Shown in pieces: positions 51,143 to 59,851 of a DNA stretch of 64,000 nucleotides. Under the pieces are notes generated by a model. That model made no database searches, had not been told where the DNA came from, and was given only the letters and a program-made list of their open reading frames with translations. The first letter of the stretch is position 1, and each line of letters begins with the position of its first letter. A program made the translations under genes and the position numbers. Source of the stretch: JALZUV01 sp964654855 (GTDB lineage: Bacteria > Pseudomonadota > Alphaproteobacteria > Rickettsiales > JALZUV01); contig CAZZJS010000001.1 of assembly GCA_964654855.1 (NCBI GenBank), forward strand, positions 186,001 to 250,000, in the 5' to 3' direction.

Positions 51143-51721
51143 CTAGGGTAATAACTTTCGTAACTGATCTTCGGCAATAATCCCTTCGCGATACATAATC
51201 AGCTTATCTTCTTTTAATTCAGCGATGGTAGAAGCGGTGCTACCCGTTTCTCCTTCTACCAAGTGCAGTTGCGGGAATTCTTCGCGGATCGCTTCGGCAG
51301 TAGTAAGAGGCATTTCGCCCGCCATATTCACGCTGCTTGCAGTAAGTGGTTTGCCAAGCCCGTCGATCAGCTGAGTGATCAGATCATGTTTTGGCCAACG
51401 TAGACCGACGGTATAAAGGTTGCCACATACAGCATAGTCGATAATTTCATTCGCATGAATGGGCAAGATAAGCGTGAGTGGCCCTGGCCAGTATTTATCG
51501 GTTATTTTAGTAGCTGTTTCATTAAATTGAGCGACCGATTCGGCCATCTTCATCGAATTAACAAGCACTTGAAAGGGTTGCCCCGTTGGGCGTGCTTTCA
51601 TCGCATACATTTTTTCAATCGCTTGCGAGTTGGAGGCATCACAAACAAGGCCATAAACCGTATCGGTCGGAATAGCGACCAGGTTACCTCGTTTGAGTGC
51701 GCTCACTGCCTGTTTAATCAT
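51143..51721 (-). CDS. tsaC: Threonylcarbamoyl-AMP synthase (TsaC/YrdC family)
   Basis: A 192-residue YrdC-fold protein. It forms threonylcarbamoyl-AMP for t6A37 of ANN-decoding tRNAs. Motifs: GNLVAIPTDTVYGLVCDA near 12, KARPTGQPFQVLV (KRP-type loop), YWPGPLTLILP and GLRWPKHD, then PLTASSVNMAGEMP. Length is that of the short TsaC form rather than Sua5. Confidence 0.9.
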   Translation of the reverse strand: MIKQAVSALKRGNLVAIPTDTVYGLVCDASNSQAIEKMYAMKARPTGQPFQVLVNSMKMAESVAQFNETATKITDKYWPGPLTLILPIHANEIIDYAVCGNLYTVGLRWPKHDLITQLIDGLGKPLTASSVNMAGEMPLTTAEAIREEFPQLHLVEGETGSTASTIAELKEDKLIMYREGIIAEDQLRKLLP

Positions 51722-51738
51722 GCTTGCATTGATAGCAA

Positions 51739-52302
51739 ATGAAGGGCATAAATGCCAGTATTATGACCCATCAAGTTGCTAGATCTATTGTTACTCCGGT
51801 CGGAGTGTTGTTTATTGTCGCTGAAGAAGGTGCCATTCGTTATGTATTGCATGAGAAGGCCAATGCGCCGATTTTGATTGCGATGCGAGCGATTGAAGTG
51901 CCAATGGATGCGCCCGATAAAGAAGGCGAAAATGCAACCATGCTGGCCGAGGCCGAAAAGCAAGTGAATGAATATTTTGAAGGTAAGCGCACCGAGTTTG
52001 ACCTTCATTTGGCACAAGCCGGAACGTTATTCCAGCGTCGTATCTGGAATGCGATGTCGAAAGTACCTTTCGCTGAAACGATGAGCTATCAGGAACTTGC
52101 GCGTGAAGCAGGTCATCCGCAAGCCGTAAGAGCGGCTGGAACAGCTTGTGGGGCGAATCCACTGCCTATCATCGTGCCATGCCATCGTATCACCCGTGCC
52201 GATGGCTCGGTAGGGAAGTTCGCTCTAGGTGATGAAGTGAAAGTGGCATTGTTGAAGCATGAAAGCCAAACGCATAAAGCGCAAATGCCTGTTGGTGCTT
52301 AA
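51739..52302 (+). CDS. ogt: Methylated-DNA--protein-cysteine methyltransferase
   Basis: This suicide enzyme removes O6-methylguanine. The sequence has the active-site IIVPCHRI (Cys148 from this start), the RRIWNAMSKVPFAETMSYQELA wing region, the RAAGTACGANPLP helix and GKFALGDEVKVALLKHE. Usual length about 160-180; an internal ATG at 51763 would give 179 residues and neither start has a strong SD. It is divergent from tsaC with 17 bases between starts. Confidence 0.92.
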   Translation: MKGINASIMTHQVARSIVTPVGVLFIVAEEGAIRYVLHEKANAPILIAMRAIEVPMDAPDKEGENATMLAEAEKQVNEYFEGKRTEFDLHLAQAGTLFQRRIWNAMSKVPFAETMSYQELAREAGHPQAVRAAGTACGANPLPIIVPCHRITRADGSVGKFALGDEVKVALLKHESQTHKAQMPVGA

Positions 52303-52369
52303 GCTTTAGTTGACCACACGCTCAAGCCTTTCTATACCAGCGTTTCAAGATTAATCGCGGAGAATCCCC

Positions 52370-54220
52370 ATGCATCAATATCGCACGCACCATTGCAGTG
52401 AATTAACCAAAGAGGCTATTGGCTCAGAAGTGAAGCTTTCAGGTTGGGTGCATCGTAAACGTGACCATGGTGGGGTTTTCTTTATCGATCTGCGTGATCA
52501 TTATGGTATGACGCAATTGGTGAGTGCAGGTGATGAACAATTTGATGCACTGAGCCGTGTGCGTAACGAGAGCGTGATTACCATTACGGGTGAAGTTGTG
52601 GCGCGTGCCGATGATGCCGTGAATAAGAATCTTGCGACCGGTGAGATTGAAGTGGTGATTAGCGAATGGAATCTGGAATCGATGCCAGTGACCGAGCAGC
52701 TGCCCGTTCAAGTGAATACCGATAAGGAATTTCCGGAAGACACGCGCCTAACCTATCGTTTCCTCGATTTACGTCGTGAGAAGTTACATCAGAATATTTT
52801 GTTGCGTTCAAAAGTGATTAACTCACTTCGCAGCCGTATGGTTGAGCAGGGCTTTACCGAGTTCCAAACGCCGATCCTAACGAGCAGTTCGCCAGAAGGC
52901 GCGCGTGATTATTTGGTGCCAAGCCGTGTGCATGCCGGTAAATTCTATGCACTGCCGCAAGCGCCGCAGATTTTCAAGCAGCTATTGATGGTGTCGGGTT
53001 TTGATCGTTATTTCCAAATCGCGCCATGTTTCCGCGATGAAGATGCGCGTGCAGATCGCTCTCCAGGTGAGTTTTATCAGCTTGATATGGAAATGAGTTT
53101 CGCGACACAAGAAGATGTATTCAGTGTGATTGAGCCAGTGATGCAGGGCGTGTTTGACGAGTTTGGTGGCGATAAGAAGGTGACTCAAGCGCCATTCCCA
53201 CGCATTCCATTTGACGAAGCGATGATGAAATATGGCTCCGATAAGCCAGACCTTCGTAACCCAATTGAGTTGAAAGATGCGACCTCCATTTGGGAAGGCT
53301 CAGGCTTTGGTATCTTTACGGGAATTATCGAAAAGGGTGGACACATCCGCGCGATTCCTGCGCCAAAAACAGCTGATAAGCCACGTAGTTTCTTTGACCA
53401 AACGATTGCTCATGCACAGGCAAATGGTGCGAAAGGCTTGGCCTATATCACTTTCCTAGAAGATGGCACACTCAAGTCGCCAATCGCGAAATTCCTATCG
53501 GAAGAAAAAGTGGCTGAGTTGAAGGCTCTTTGTGGATTAGAGAATGGCGATAGCGTGTTCTTCTCTTCCGGTAAAATTGGTGAAGCAGCTGAGATTGCGG
53601 GCACCGTGCGTAACTATCTGGGTGAAAAGCTAGAATTAATTGATGAGAATGAATTTAAATTCTGCTGGATTGTTGATTTCCCTTATTACGAATGGAACGA
53701 AGATGAGAAGAAGATCGATTTCTCACACAATCCATTCTCTATGCCGCAAGGCGGGTTAGAGGCTCTGGAAGCCGCTAAAAGTGATGAAGAATTATTGGCT
53801 ATTAAGGCTTATCAATACGACATCGTTTGTAACGGCGTGGAGCTTTCTTCGGGTGCAATTCGTAACCACCGCATTGATATCATGCTCAAAGCCTTTGATA
53901 TTGTGGGATATGATGAGAAGTTCGTTGAAGATAAATTTGGCGCGCTTTACAAGGCCTTCCAATATGGAGCGCCTCCGCATGGTGGGATTGCACCAGGGGT
54001 TGATCGTATTGTGATGCTACTGGCTGATGAGCCCAATATTCGTGAGGTAATTGCCTTCCCAATGAATCAAAAAGCGGAAGATTTGCTTATGGGCGCACCA
54101 AATACGGCAGATGAGAAGCAATTACGTGAGTTGAACATTTTGCTCTCACCATCGGCGCGAAAAGCGTTGGAGAGTAAGCAAGCTGCCAACACTGACCTAC
54201 CGATGGCGGATACAGCCTAG
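52370..54220 (+). CDS. aspS: Aspartyl-tRNA synthetase, probably non-discriminating
   Basis: A 616-residue bacterial-type AspRS with N-terminal OB fold (LSGWVHRKRDHGGVFFIDLRD), class II motifs 1 (TEFQTPILTSSSPEGARDYLVPSR), 2 (FRDEDARADRSPGEFYQLDMEMSF) and 3 (GIAPGVDRIVMLL), and the GAD insertion. His33 in RDHGG is the residue found in non-discriminating enzymes that also charge tRNA-Asn, where E. coli has Leu. GatCAB would then be needed; it is not in the window. Confidence 0.95.
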   Translation: MHQYRTHHCSELTKEAIGSEVKLSGWVHRKRDHGGVFFIDLRDHYGMTQLVSAGDEQFDALSRVRNESVITITGEVVARADDAVNKNLATGEIEVVISEWNLESMPVTEQLPVQVNTDKEFPEDTRLTYRFLDLRREKLHQNILLRSKVINSLRSRMVEQGFTEFQTPILTSSSPEGARDYLVPSRVHAGKFYALPQAPQIFKQLLMVSGFDRYFQIAPCFRDEDARADRSPGEFYQLDMEMSFATQEDVFSVIEPVMQGVFDEFGGDKKVTQAPFPRIPFDEAMMKYGSDKPDLRNPIELKDATSIWEGSGFGIFTGIIEKGGHIRAIPAPKTADKPRSFFDQTIAHAQANGAKGLAYITFLEDGTLKSPIAKFLSEEKVAELKALCGLENGDSVFFSSGKIGEAAEIAGTVRNYLGEKLELIDENEFKFCWIVDFPYYEWNEDEKKIDFSHNPFSMPQGGLEALEAAKSDEELLAIKAYQYDIVCNGVELSSGAIRNHRIDIMLKAFDIVGYDEKFVEDKFGALYKAFQYGAPPHGGIAPGVDRIVMLLADEPNIREVIAFPMNQKAEDLLMGAPNTADEKQLRELNILLSPSARKALESKQAANTDLPMADTA

Positions 54221-54291
54221 CTAGCCAAACCAGTCGCTTAAGCGGCTATCTTTATAAAAGTGAACCTTTTCTGAAGAAAGGGGGTTGCAAT

Positions 54292-54346
54292 TGCGATTCG
54301 TTCTCAATAAGAAGAGCGTGAATTTAATTATTGAGAATGATTATCA
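54292..54346 (+). promoter_or_regulatory. Two Fur-box-like sites upstream of porin
   Basis: TGAGAATGATTATCA at 54332-54346 matches the 7-1-7 Fur pattern TGATAAT-N-ATTATCA at all but one symmetric position. A weaker relative TGCGATTCGTTCTCA lies at 54292-54306, 40 bases away, which is close to four helical turns. The first site ends 19 bases before the porin ATG. Iron-dependent repression of 54366-57458 is likely. Confidence 0.7.
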
Positions 54347-54365
54347 CTTTTAAAAGGAGTCAAGA

Positions 54366-55607
54366 ATGAAACGTTTCTCTGGTTTGTTAGCAGGGGCTGG
54401 CTTATTTACTTTTACGATTACGGGTGCAAGCGCAGCCCATGCACAGCCTAATAAAGATGAGCTATGGCGCATGATTCAAAAGCAGCAAAAGCAAATTGAA
54501 ATGCTGCAAAATAAAATTGAACAAACCGATGAGAAAGCTGAAATTGTTGCGGACGAATTGGAGTCTGCCAAGAATAATAATGCTGCTAGTGGTGGCTTTG
54601 GTGGCGGCTGGTGGGATAAAACCTCTCTCGGTGGTTATGGCGAGCTACATTACAATAATTTCCTAGATAGTGATGATGGAACGGATGAGGTGGATTTTCA
54701 TCGCTTTGTTTTATTCATCGGTCATGAGTTTACTGACAATATTCGTTTGTTTACGGAACTTGAGCTGGAGCACTCTCTTGCTGGTGAAGGCGCGCCAGGT
54801 GAGGTAGAACTAGAACAAGCCTTTATCGAATTTGATTTGAACGACAAGCACCAAGCACAAGCCGGTTTATTCTTACTGCCTGTAGGGCTGTTGAACGAAA
54901 CGCATGAGCCTAACACTTTCTTCGGAACAGAGCGTAACCCGATTGAGGTAAACGTGATTCCAACCACTTGGTGGGAAGCGGGTGTCGGTGCAAAGGGTGA
55001 GCTAGGGCAGGGCTTTAGCTATCATGTAGGTTTTCACTCTGGTTTAAATACGCCAACCGCAGGCTCTAATGCTTTCAGAATTCGTAGCGGTCGCCAAAAA
55101 GTGGCAGAAGCGATTGCTGAAAGTGGAGCAGTAACAGGTGCTGTGCGTTATACAGGCGTTCCAGGTTTAAGGCTTGGTTTGACGGGGCAATATCAATCAG
55201 ATGTAACGCAAGATAGCTTTAGTGAAGAAATCTCGGCAACCTTTGTAGAAGCACATGCAGATTATAAAAAAGGGCCTTGGGGCTTACGTGCACTCTATGC
55301 TCGCTGGGATCTCGATGGTGCAGCACCAGCCGCGCTTGGTCGTGATGAACAATATGGTTTCTATGTTGAGCCTTCTTATAAGTTTGAAACGGGTAAAGGT
55401 GACTTGGGTGTATTTGCTCGCTATAATCAGTGGGACAATGAAGCAGGTAGCGGAACTCTATCTGCAGGTAATAACACGCAATGGGATGTGGGTATGAATT
55501 TCTGGCCACATGATAATGTTGTACTAAAAGCTGACCTTTCCTTCCTAGAAGAAGCGAATGGAGATGAAGCAGAAATCCTGAACTTAGGAGTTGGCTATCA
55601 GTTCTAA
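54366..55607 (+). CDS. Outer-membrane porin with N-terminal coiled coil
   Basis: A 413-residue porin. Signal peptide (FSGLLAGAGLFTFTITGASAAHA) is followed by a coiled coil at about 28-65 (KDELWRMIQKQQKQIEMLQNKIEQ), probably anchoring to peptidoglycan or forming a trimer. A beta barrel follows, with LGGYGELHYN, FTDNIRLFTELELEHS and the terminal LNLGVGYQF. It resembles porins of the phosphate-selective (O/P) type, but substrate cannot be inferred. Fur-like sites upstream and the flavin genes downstream suggest an iron-linked role. SD AAAAGGAG. Confidence 0.8.
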   Translation: MKRFSGLLAGAGLFTFTITGASAAHAQPNKDELWRMIQKQQKQIEMLQNKIEQTDEKAEIVADELESAKNNNAASGGFGGGWWDKTSLGGYGELHYNNFLDSDDGTDEVDFHRFVLFIGHEFTDNIRLFTELELEHSLAGEGAPGEVELEQAFIEFDLNDKHQAQAGLFLLPVGLLNETHEPNTFFGTERNPIEVNVIPTTWWEAGVGAKGELGQGFSYHVGFHSGLNTPTAGSNAFRIRSGRQKVAEAIAESGAVTGAVRYTGVPGLRLGLTGQYQSDVTQDSFSEEISATFVEAHADYKKGPWGLRALYARWDLDGAAPAALGRDEQYGFYVEPSYKFETGKGDLGVFARYNQWDNEAGSGTLSAGNNTQWDVGMNFWPHDNVVLKADLSFLEEANGDEAEILNLGVGYQF

Positions 55608-56130
55608 GCTATCTATTTTACTACTATCGTGCCTCCTCTGCTTTTCATCTGTAAAGGCAGAGGAGGTTTTGCTTTCGCCAGAAAAGTTTGTGTCTCAAGC
55701 ATTTGGTGGCAAAGCACCTAGCCCGCAAAAAATTTGGTTCACGGGCAAGTTGAAAGAAACCGTCGGCGATATTTTAAATCGTAAGGCACCCGCACGAACC
55801 AAATATTGGAAAAAGGGAAATAAGACGGTCTGGGTTTTAGAGCAAATCGGCAAGTACAAACCGATTACCACTGGATTGATCGTTGAAAATGGCGCGCTAA
55901 AGCAGCTAAAGGTGCTAATCTACCGTGAAAGCCACGGTTGGGAGGTGAAATATCCCTTTTTTACAGATCAGTTTATTGGGATAGAGCTAAAAGATATGGA
56001 AGATTACAAACTAAACAAAGGTATTGATGGAATTTCTGGTGCAACGCTTTCGGTTCGTTCATTGGTTCGTTTAGCTAGGCTGGCACTAACCCTTGATGCA
56101 GAGGTGGGAAGAAATGGTGCAGCAAAATAA
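55591..56130 (+). CDS. Exported FMN-binding domain protein
   Basis: A 179-residue protein with signal peptide (KLSILLLSCLLCFSSVKAE) and a C-terminal FMN-binding domain carrying the DGISGATLSVRSL flavinylation motif near 150-162, whose Thr is the acceptor of covalently attached FMN in NqrC/RnfG-type proteins. The probable start is TTG at 55591, overlapping the porin end by 17 bases and directly abutting SD AGGAG; ATC at 55597 has better spacing but is rare. ApbE is encoded two genes downstream, which fits flavin attachment. Confidence 0.85.
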   Translation: MAISSKLSILLLSCLLCFSSVKAEEVLLSPEKFVSQAFGGKAPSPQKIWFTGKLKETVGDILNRKAPARTKYWKKGNKTVWVLEQIGKYKPITTGLIVENGALKQLKVLIYRESHGWEVKYPFFTDQFIGIELKDMEDYKLNKGIDGISGATLSVRSLVRLARLALTLDAEVGRNGAAK

Positions 56131-56548
56131 CGGTAATCGCACTGAGTATTCTGAAAAGATAAAGGCTCCGCGCAGGCGCTTTAACCGCACCACCTTCCAG
56201 CGGATCATGCTGAAATGGCATGCTCGATTGGGCGTGATTGCGGCTATTTTTATTTTATCACTCACTATTACCGGACTGCTACTTAATCATCAGGAGTTAT
56301 TAGGTATTCATGGTAATGCTATCAGTGCTGAATGGGTGTTGGATCATTATTATGGCGAAGTACCCGCTGGTGAGGATGCGGCGACCTTTCGTCCCTCATC
56401 AGTACCGCTAGATCGAATCATTCTGGATTTACATAGTGGTCATTTTTTCGGTATTAGCGGTGTGGTATTAATGGATATTGCGTCGATTGCTTTACTGCTG
56501 CTAACGGGTAGTGGAGTCTATAACTGGATCAAACGGAAGAAGTGGTAA
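56114..56548 (+). CDS. PepSY-type small membrane protein
   Basis: Start at 56114 is preceded by GAGGTGGG, within the overlapping upstream gene. The 144 residues have a basic N-terminus, a membrane helix at about 38-57 (LGVIAAIFILSLTITGLLLNHQE), a periplasmic part with LDLHSGHFFG and a second helix near the C-terminus (IASIALLLLTGSGVYNWI). PepSY-TM proteins of this shape often act as haem- or flavin-linked reductase subunits. The WHARLGVIAAIF pattern with His in the first helix may bind haem; this is inference. Confidence 0.75.
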   Translation: MVQQNNGNRTEYSEKIKAPRRRFNRTTFQRIMLKWHARLGVIAAIFILSLTITGLLLNHQELLGIHGNAISAEWVLDHYYGEVPAGEDAATFRPSSVPLDRIILDLHSGHFFGISGVVLMDIASIALLLLTGSGVYNWIKRKKW

Positions 56549-56549
56549 A

Positions 56550-57458
56550 ATGGCTAATCTCTCTCGTCGTCGGTTTATTCAATTAGTAGCTGCGTGTAGC
56601 GCAACTACGGCAATGCCGCTTACCGCTAAAGCCTTATTAGCTGCTAAGCCACAGATGGTAACATGGCAAGGTCAGGCGTTGGGAGCGGAAGCGACTCTGT
56701 CACTGGCGCATGAGAATCACGCTTTTGCACAAAAGGTAATTCAAGACTGCTTGCGCGAAATTAATCGGCTAGAGTCTATCTTCAGTCTCTATCGAGAGGA
56801 TTCACAAATAAGCAAGTTGAATCATCATAAACAGCTTGTGCACCCAGCACCTGAGTTGGTGGAAGTGATCGAAAGCGCCATCCAGTTTGGTGAGCAAAGT
56901 GATGGGTTGTTTGATGTGACGATTCAGCCTTTATGGCAGTTATACCATCAGCATTTTTTAAAAGAGGGGGCGGATCCAGTAGGCCCTCCGGCAGAGGAAA
57001 TTCACAGAATGCTAGTTTCTGTTGATTATCGCCAGATTGATGTTTCGGCTCGTGAAATCTCTCTCAAGCCGGATATGGCTATGACGCTTAATGGTATCGC
57101 CCAAGGCTATATTACCGATCGTATTGCTGCAAAATTAAAACAACATGGATTTGAGAACGCTCTTATCAATTTAGGTGAATATCGAGCGATAGGTTCCCAT
57201 CCGCATGCGCGCCCTTGGAAAGTGGGGATTGCTGAGCCAAGCCACCCTTGGAAGATTGCCAAGCAGATGGATGTTCCTGCAGGGAAAGCTCTCGCTAGCT
57301 CTGGTGGGTATGGAACGCAATGGAGCGACAAAGCACATCACTTGCTATCTCCCAAAACAGGCTACCCGGTAAAGGCAGCGAAGGGGCTTGTAACCGTGAT
57401 TGCGGATACGGCGATGGAAGCAGATGCATTAGCGACAATAGAGTCGCTTTCAGCGTAA
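56550..57458 (+). CDS. apbE: Tat-exported ApbE/NosX-type FMN transferase
   Basis: ApbE moves FMN from FAD to Thr of periplasmic FMN-binding domains. Start at 56550 gives 302 residues with a twin-arginine signal (NLSRRRFIQLVA) and hydrophobic stretch. Catalytic and binding motifs are LEAIFSLYREDSQISKLN-like LESIFSLYREDSQISKLN, TLNGIAQGYITDRIA and the GxEYRAIG-type INLGEYRAIG, typical of the NosX-like branch. The last motif DTAMEADALATI binds divalent metal. Its substrate is probably the FMN-binding protein three genes upstream. Confidence 0.88.
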   Translation: MANLSRRRFIQLVAACSATTAMPLTAKALLAAKPQMVTWQGQALGAEATLSLAHENHAFAQKVIQDCLREINRLESIFSLYREDSQISKLNHHKQLVHPAPELVEVIESAIQFGEQSDGLFDVTIQPLWQLYHQHFLKEGADPVGPPAEEIHRMLVSVDYRQIDVSAREISLKPDMAMTLNGIAQGYITDRIAAKLKQHGFENALINLGEYRAIGSHPHARPWKVGIAEPSHPWKIAKQMDVPAGKALASSGGYGTQWSDKAHHLLSPKTGYPVKAAKGLVTVIADTAMEADALATIESLSA

Positions 57459-57529
57459 AGCCTTTAAATGAATAAAGAAACACGCATTAAAGCGTTTAAA
57501 TTTGCGCCGATTCATGCTATCAGCCGCGC

Positions 57530-58036
57530 ATGAGTTCTACTGAAGAGTCTATCCAGCGTAAAAACGCTTCGCGCATGGTATTTGTACAGGCGCTTTATGG
57601 TGCGCATTTTGATGTGCCGATTAAATCTGCTGAAAGTTGGGTGGAACAATATAGCGAAGACTTGCTAGCAGATGCGTCAAATCCTGAAACGGAAGAAGAG
57701 CGTCAGTCGGAAGAAGTGTTCCAGATGAAGACTGAAGTAAAACCTGACATGAAGTTTTTGCGTAAGCTGCTTCGTGGCTGGCTGGAAGAAAAAGCTGCGG
57801 TGGAATATCAGCTTTCTATGACGTTAGATGGGAAAAAGAAGCGTGGCTTCTCGCGCCTTAGTCCGTTGATTCAATCGGTTATCTGCGCGGGCATGTATGA
57901 GCTGCTGCATACGAACACCAAAGCGCCTGTTTTACTGAAAGAATATACCGACATCGCCTCGGGCTTCTTCGATAACCCAGAGCTTGGCTATATTAACGGC
58001 ACGCTACAAGAAGTGGCCGACCAAAAAGCCGCATAA
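57530..58036 (+). CDS. nusB: Transcription antitermination factor NusB
   Basis: NusB helps rRNA antitermination together with NusE. The 168-residue all-helical protein has ASRMVFVQALYGAHFD near 13, FSRLSPLIQSVICAGMYELLH and a final YTDIASGFFDNPELGYINGTLQEVA, the normal family pattern. An acidic insert (DASNPETEEERQSEEVF) at about 48-64 is longer than usual. thiL, its common neighbour in alphaproteobacteria, comes only after an inserted four-gene block. Confidence 0.92.
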   Translation: MSSTEESIQRKNASRMVFVQALYGAHFDVPIKSAESWVEQYSEDLLADASNPETEEERQSEEVFQMKTEVKPDMKFLRKLLRGWLEEKAAVEYQLSMTLDGKKKRGFSRLSPLIQSVICAGMYELLHTNTKAPVLLKEYTDIASGFFDNPELGYINGTLQEVADQKAA

Positions 58037-58109
58037 TTTATTTTTAAATAAAACGTAGGGTTTTTATTTCTCCGCCGTATCATAGGTACAATAACCAAAC
58101 GGGGTACAT

Positions 58110-58520
58110 ATGAAAAAATTACTTTTAACGACAGCCGCTTTGATGATGGTCAGCGGTACCGCAATGGCCGAAGGTCAGGGTAAAGCAAAAATGCAAGAAG
58201 CGCTTAAAGCCTTCCCACCTGCAAAGGCGGAACTTGTGAAATCGACTTTCAAGGAAATGCGTTCAGAGCGTGAAGCCAATAAGGGGACGCATAAAGCTCA
58301 TCGTGATGAGATGAAAGCGCTGTTAACGGCTCCAAGTTTTAATAAATCTGCTTTTCTCGCAAAGGCGAAAGAAATGACGGAAATTCATGGCAGTAAAAAG
58401 CTTAAAGGGGCGGAGCGTATCGCTGATTTAGCCGAGCAGCTTAATCAAGAAGAGCGTAAAGCGCTGGCGGAAATCATGCCGAAAAAGCGCAAAGGTAAAC
58501 GCGGTAAGAAGCGTAACTAA
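58110..58520 (+). CDS. Periplasmic CpxP/CnrX-like stress protein
   Basis: A 136-residue exported protein with signal peptide (KLLLTTAALMMVSGTAMA, cleavage near 21) and a helical, very basic mature part with LxxTQ-like helices (FKEMRSEREANKGTHKAHRDEM). Layout matches periplasmic Spy/CpxP or heavy-metal sensor proteins. Its stop overlaps the next sigma gene start. In related systems such proteins signal to an anti-sigma factor. Assignment is by pattern and context only. Confidence 0.65.
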   Translation: MKKLLLTTAALMMVSGTAMAEGQGKAKMQEALKAFPPAKAELVKSTFKEMRSEREANKGTHKAHRDEMKALLTAPSFNKSAFLAKAKEMTEIHGSKKLKGAERIADLAEQLNQEERKALAEIMPKKRKGKRGKKRN

Positions 58521-59086
58521 TGCAAGCTTGGGCAGATAAAGATGATGCAACCCTGCTGGATAAACTCCAGCAAGGCAACCATCATGCCTTTAACACGCTG
58601 GTGGAGCGCTACACGATGCGTTTCTTCCGGTTGGCTTACCGCTATGTTTCGCAAAAAGAGGCGGCAGAGGATGTAACGCAGCGAGCTTTCTTGAAACTAT
58701 GGGAAAAGCCGTCCCGTTTCGATGCAAGCAAGGGCGTGAAATTTACGACATGGTTTAGCCGTGTCATCATCAATCAAAGCCTCGATATGCAGAAGAAGCG
58801 CACGCCCTTATTGCTAGCTGATGGTTTTGAAGTAGCGGATGACAGAGAAGGGCAAGAGCGCGAGCTAATCGATGCGCAACAAAAAGTGCAGTTAGAACAT
58901 GCGATACGCGAGCTACCCGTGCGTCAACAAACCGCTCTTAATCTCTGCTTTTATGAAGAGATGAAAAATGCCGAAGCGGCAGAAATTATGCAGGTGAGCG
59001 TAGGCGCGGTGGAATCTCTGCTTATGCGCGCCAAAGCAAATTTAAGACTAAAACTAGAAGCGTATGAAGCGAGGATGCGAGCATGA
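58520..59086 (+). CDS. ECF sigma factor
   Basis: A 188-residue ECF sigma with region 2 (FNTLVERYTMRFFRLAYRYVSQKEAAEDVTQRAFLKLWEKPSRFD) and region 4 (ELPVRQQTALNLCFYEEMKNAEAAEIMQVSVGAVESLLMRAKANLR). Linked by overlap to the CpxP-like gene and by four-base overlap to the putative anti-sigma gene. The unit is probably a small envelope-stress response. It belongs to a different subgroup from SigF at 5047. Confidence 0.87.
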   Translation: MQAWADKDDATLLDKLQQGNHHAFNTLVERYTMRFFRLAYRYVSQKEAAEDVTQRAFLKLWEKPSRFDASKGVKFTTWFSRVIINQSLDMQKKRTPLLLADGFEVADDREGQERELIDAQQKVQLEHAIRELPVRQQTALNLCFYEEMKNAEAAEIMQVSVGAVESLLMRAKANLRLKLEAYEARMRA

Positions 59087-59367
59087 CACAGGATAAATTT
59101 GATAGCTGGCTAGAACAACGCCCGATGGAAGAGGCGAGTAGCGATTTGAGCGCGCGCATTCGTAGCGCCGCAGCACAAGCGCCGCAGCAAGAAACGTCAT
59201 GGTGGAAAGGGTTTTCGATACCCATGCCCGCTTATGCTTTTGCCTCGCTATTGGTGTTAGGTGCGGTATTTATTTTACCCGGAAACACACAAGTTACAGA
59301 GTTTGTCAGTGATGAAGAGCTGCTTGAAGAAGTGTTCTATTACGCTGACGATGAAACATTGTTTTAA
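59083..59367 (+). CDS. Small single-pass anti-sigma-type protein
   Basis: A 94-residue protein with a cytosolic N-terminus (LEQRPMEEASSDLSARIRSAA), one membrane helix at about 51-68 (YAFASLLVLGAVFILPG) and an acidic periplasmic tail (DEELLEEVFYYADDETLF). Its position directly after an ECF sigma gene, with overlap, supports an anti-sigma role. Family not recognised. Confidence 0.65.
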   Translation: MTQDKFDSWLEQRPMEEASSDLSARIRSAAAQAPQQETSWWKGFSIPMPAYAFASLLVLGAVFILPGNTQVTEFVSDEELLEEVFYYADDETLF

Positions 59368-59386
59368 TTAACCTAGGAGGGTTTTT

Positions 59387-59851
59387 ATGAACTATTTTAT
59401 AAGTATTTTAGTGGTGCTTTTATTGCCTTTTGCGGCTCTATCACATGAGAGCAGAAGCCATTATGAGGGCAATGAAAATTGCCGTGAATTTACAAAAGAG
59501 GTCCGAGTTCGTGGAAAGAAGAAATATCTTTCTGGTGTTGAATGTCAGCAATATGATGGTAGCTGGGAGGTGGTAAGTGAGGAGCATTTTGATAAGCGTG
59601 ACACGTCATACCATCCACATTATTCGCGTAAAGTTTATGTGCCAAGCTATGGTCTCCATATTAATTTAGGCAAGCGTTACGCCTATAGCCGCCCGCATTA
59701 TAATAAATATTACAGCTATGGGAATAAATGGCGAGGTGGTAAATCGCTTAAATATTTACAAAAGAAGCATAGTTATAAATCTAAATACAAGAAGCGCAGA
59801 GGGAATTCTTACTCGCATCTGGTGACGAAATCTCGTACAGGTAAGAAGTGA
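59387..59851 (+). CDS. Exported Tyr/Lys/Ser-rich protein
   Basis: A 154-residue exported protein with a signal peptide (ISILVVLLLPFAALSHE), two Cys (about 32 and 53) and a basic Tyr/Lys/Ser-rich second half (YSRPHYNKYYSYGNKWRGGK). SD AGGAGGG precedes the ATG. Its stop overlaps thiL by four bases. It may be a cell-wall or polyanion-binding protein; no family recognised. Confidence 0.65.
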   Translation: MNYFISILVVLLLPFAALSHESRSHYEGNENCREFTKEVRVRGKKKYLSGVECQQYDGSWEVVSEEHFDKRDTSYHPHYSRKVYVPSYGLHINLGKRYAYSRPHYNKYYSYGNKWRGGKSLKYLQKKHSYKSKYKKRRGNSYSHLVTKSRTGKK

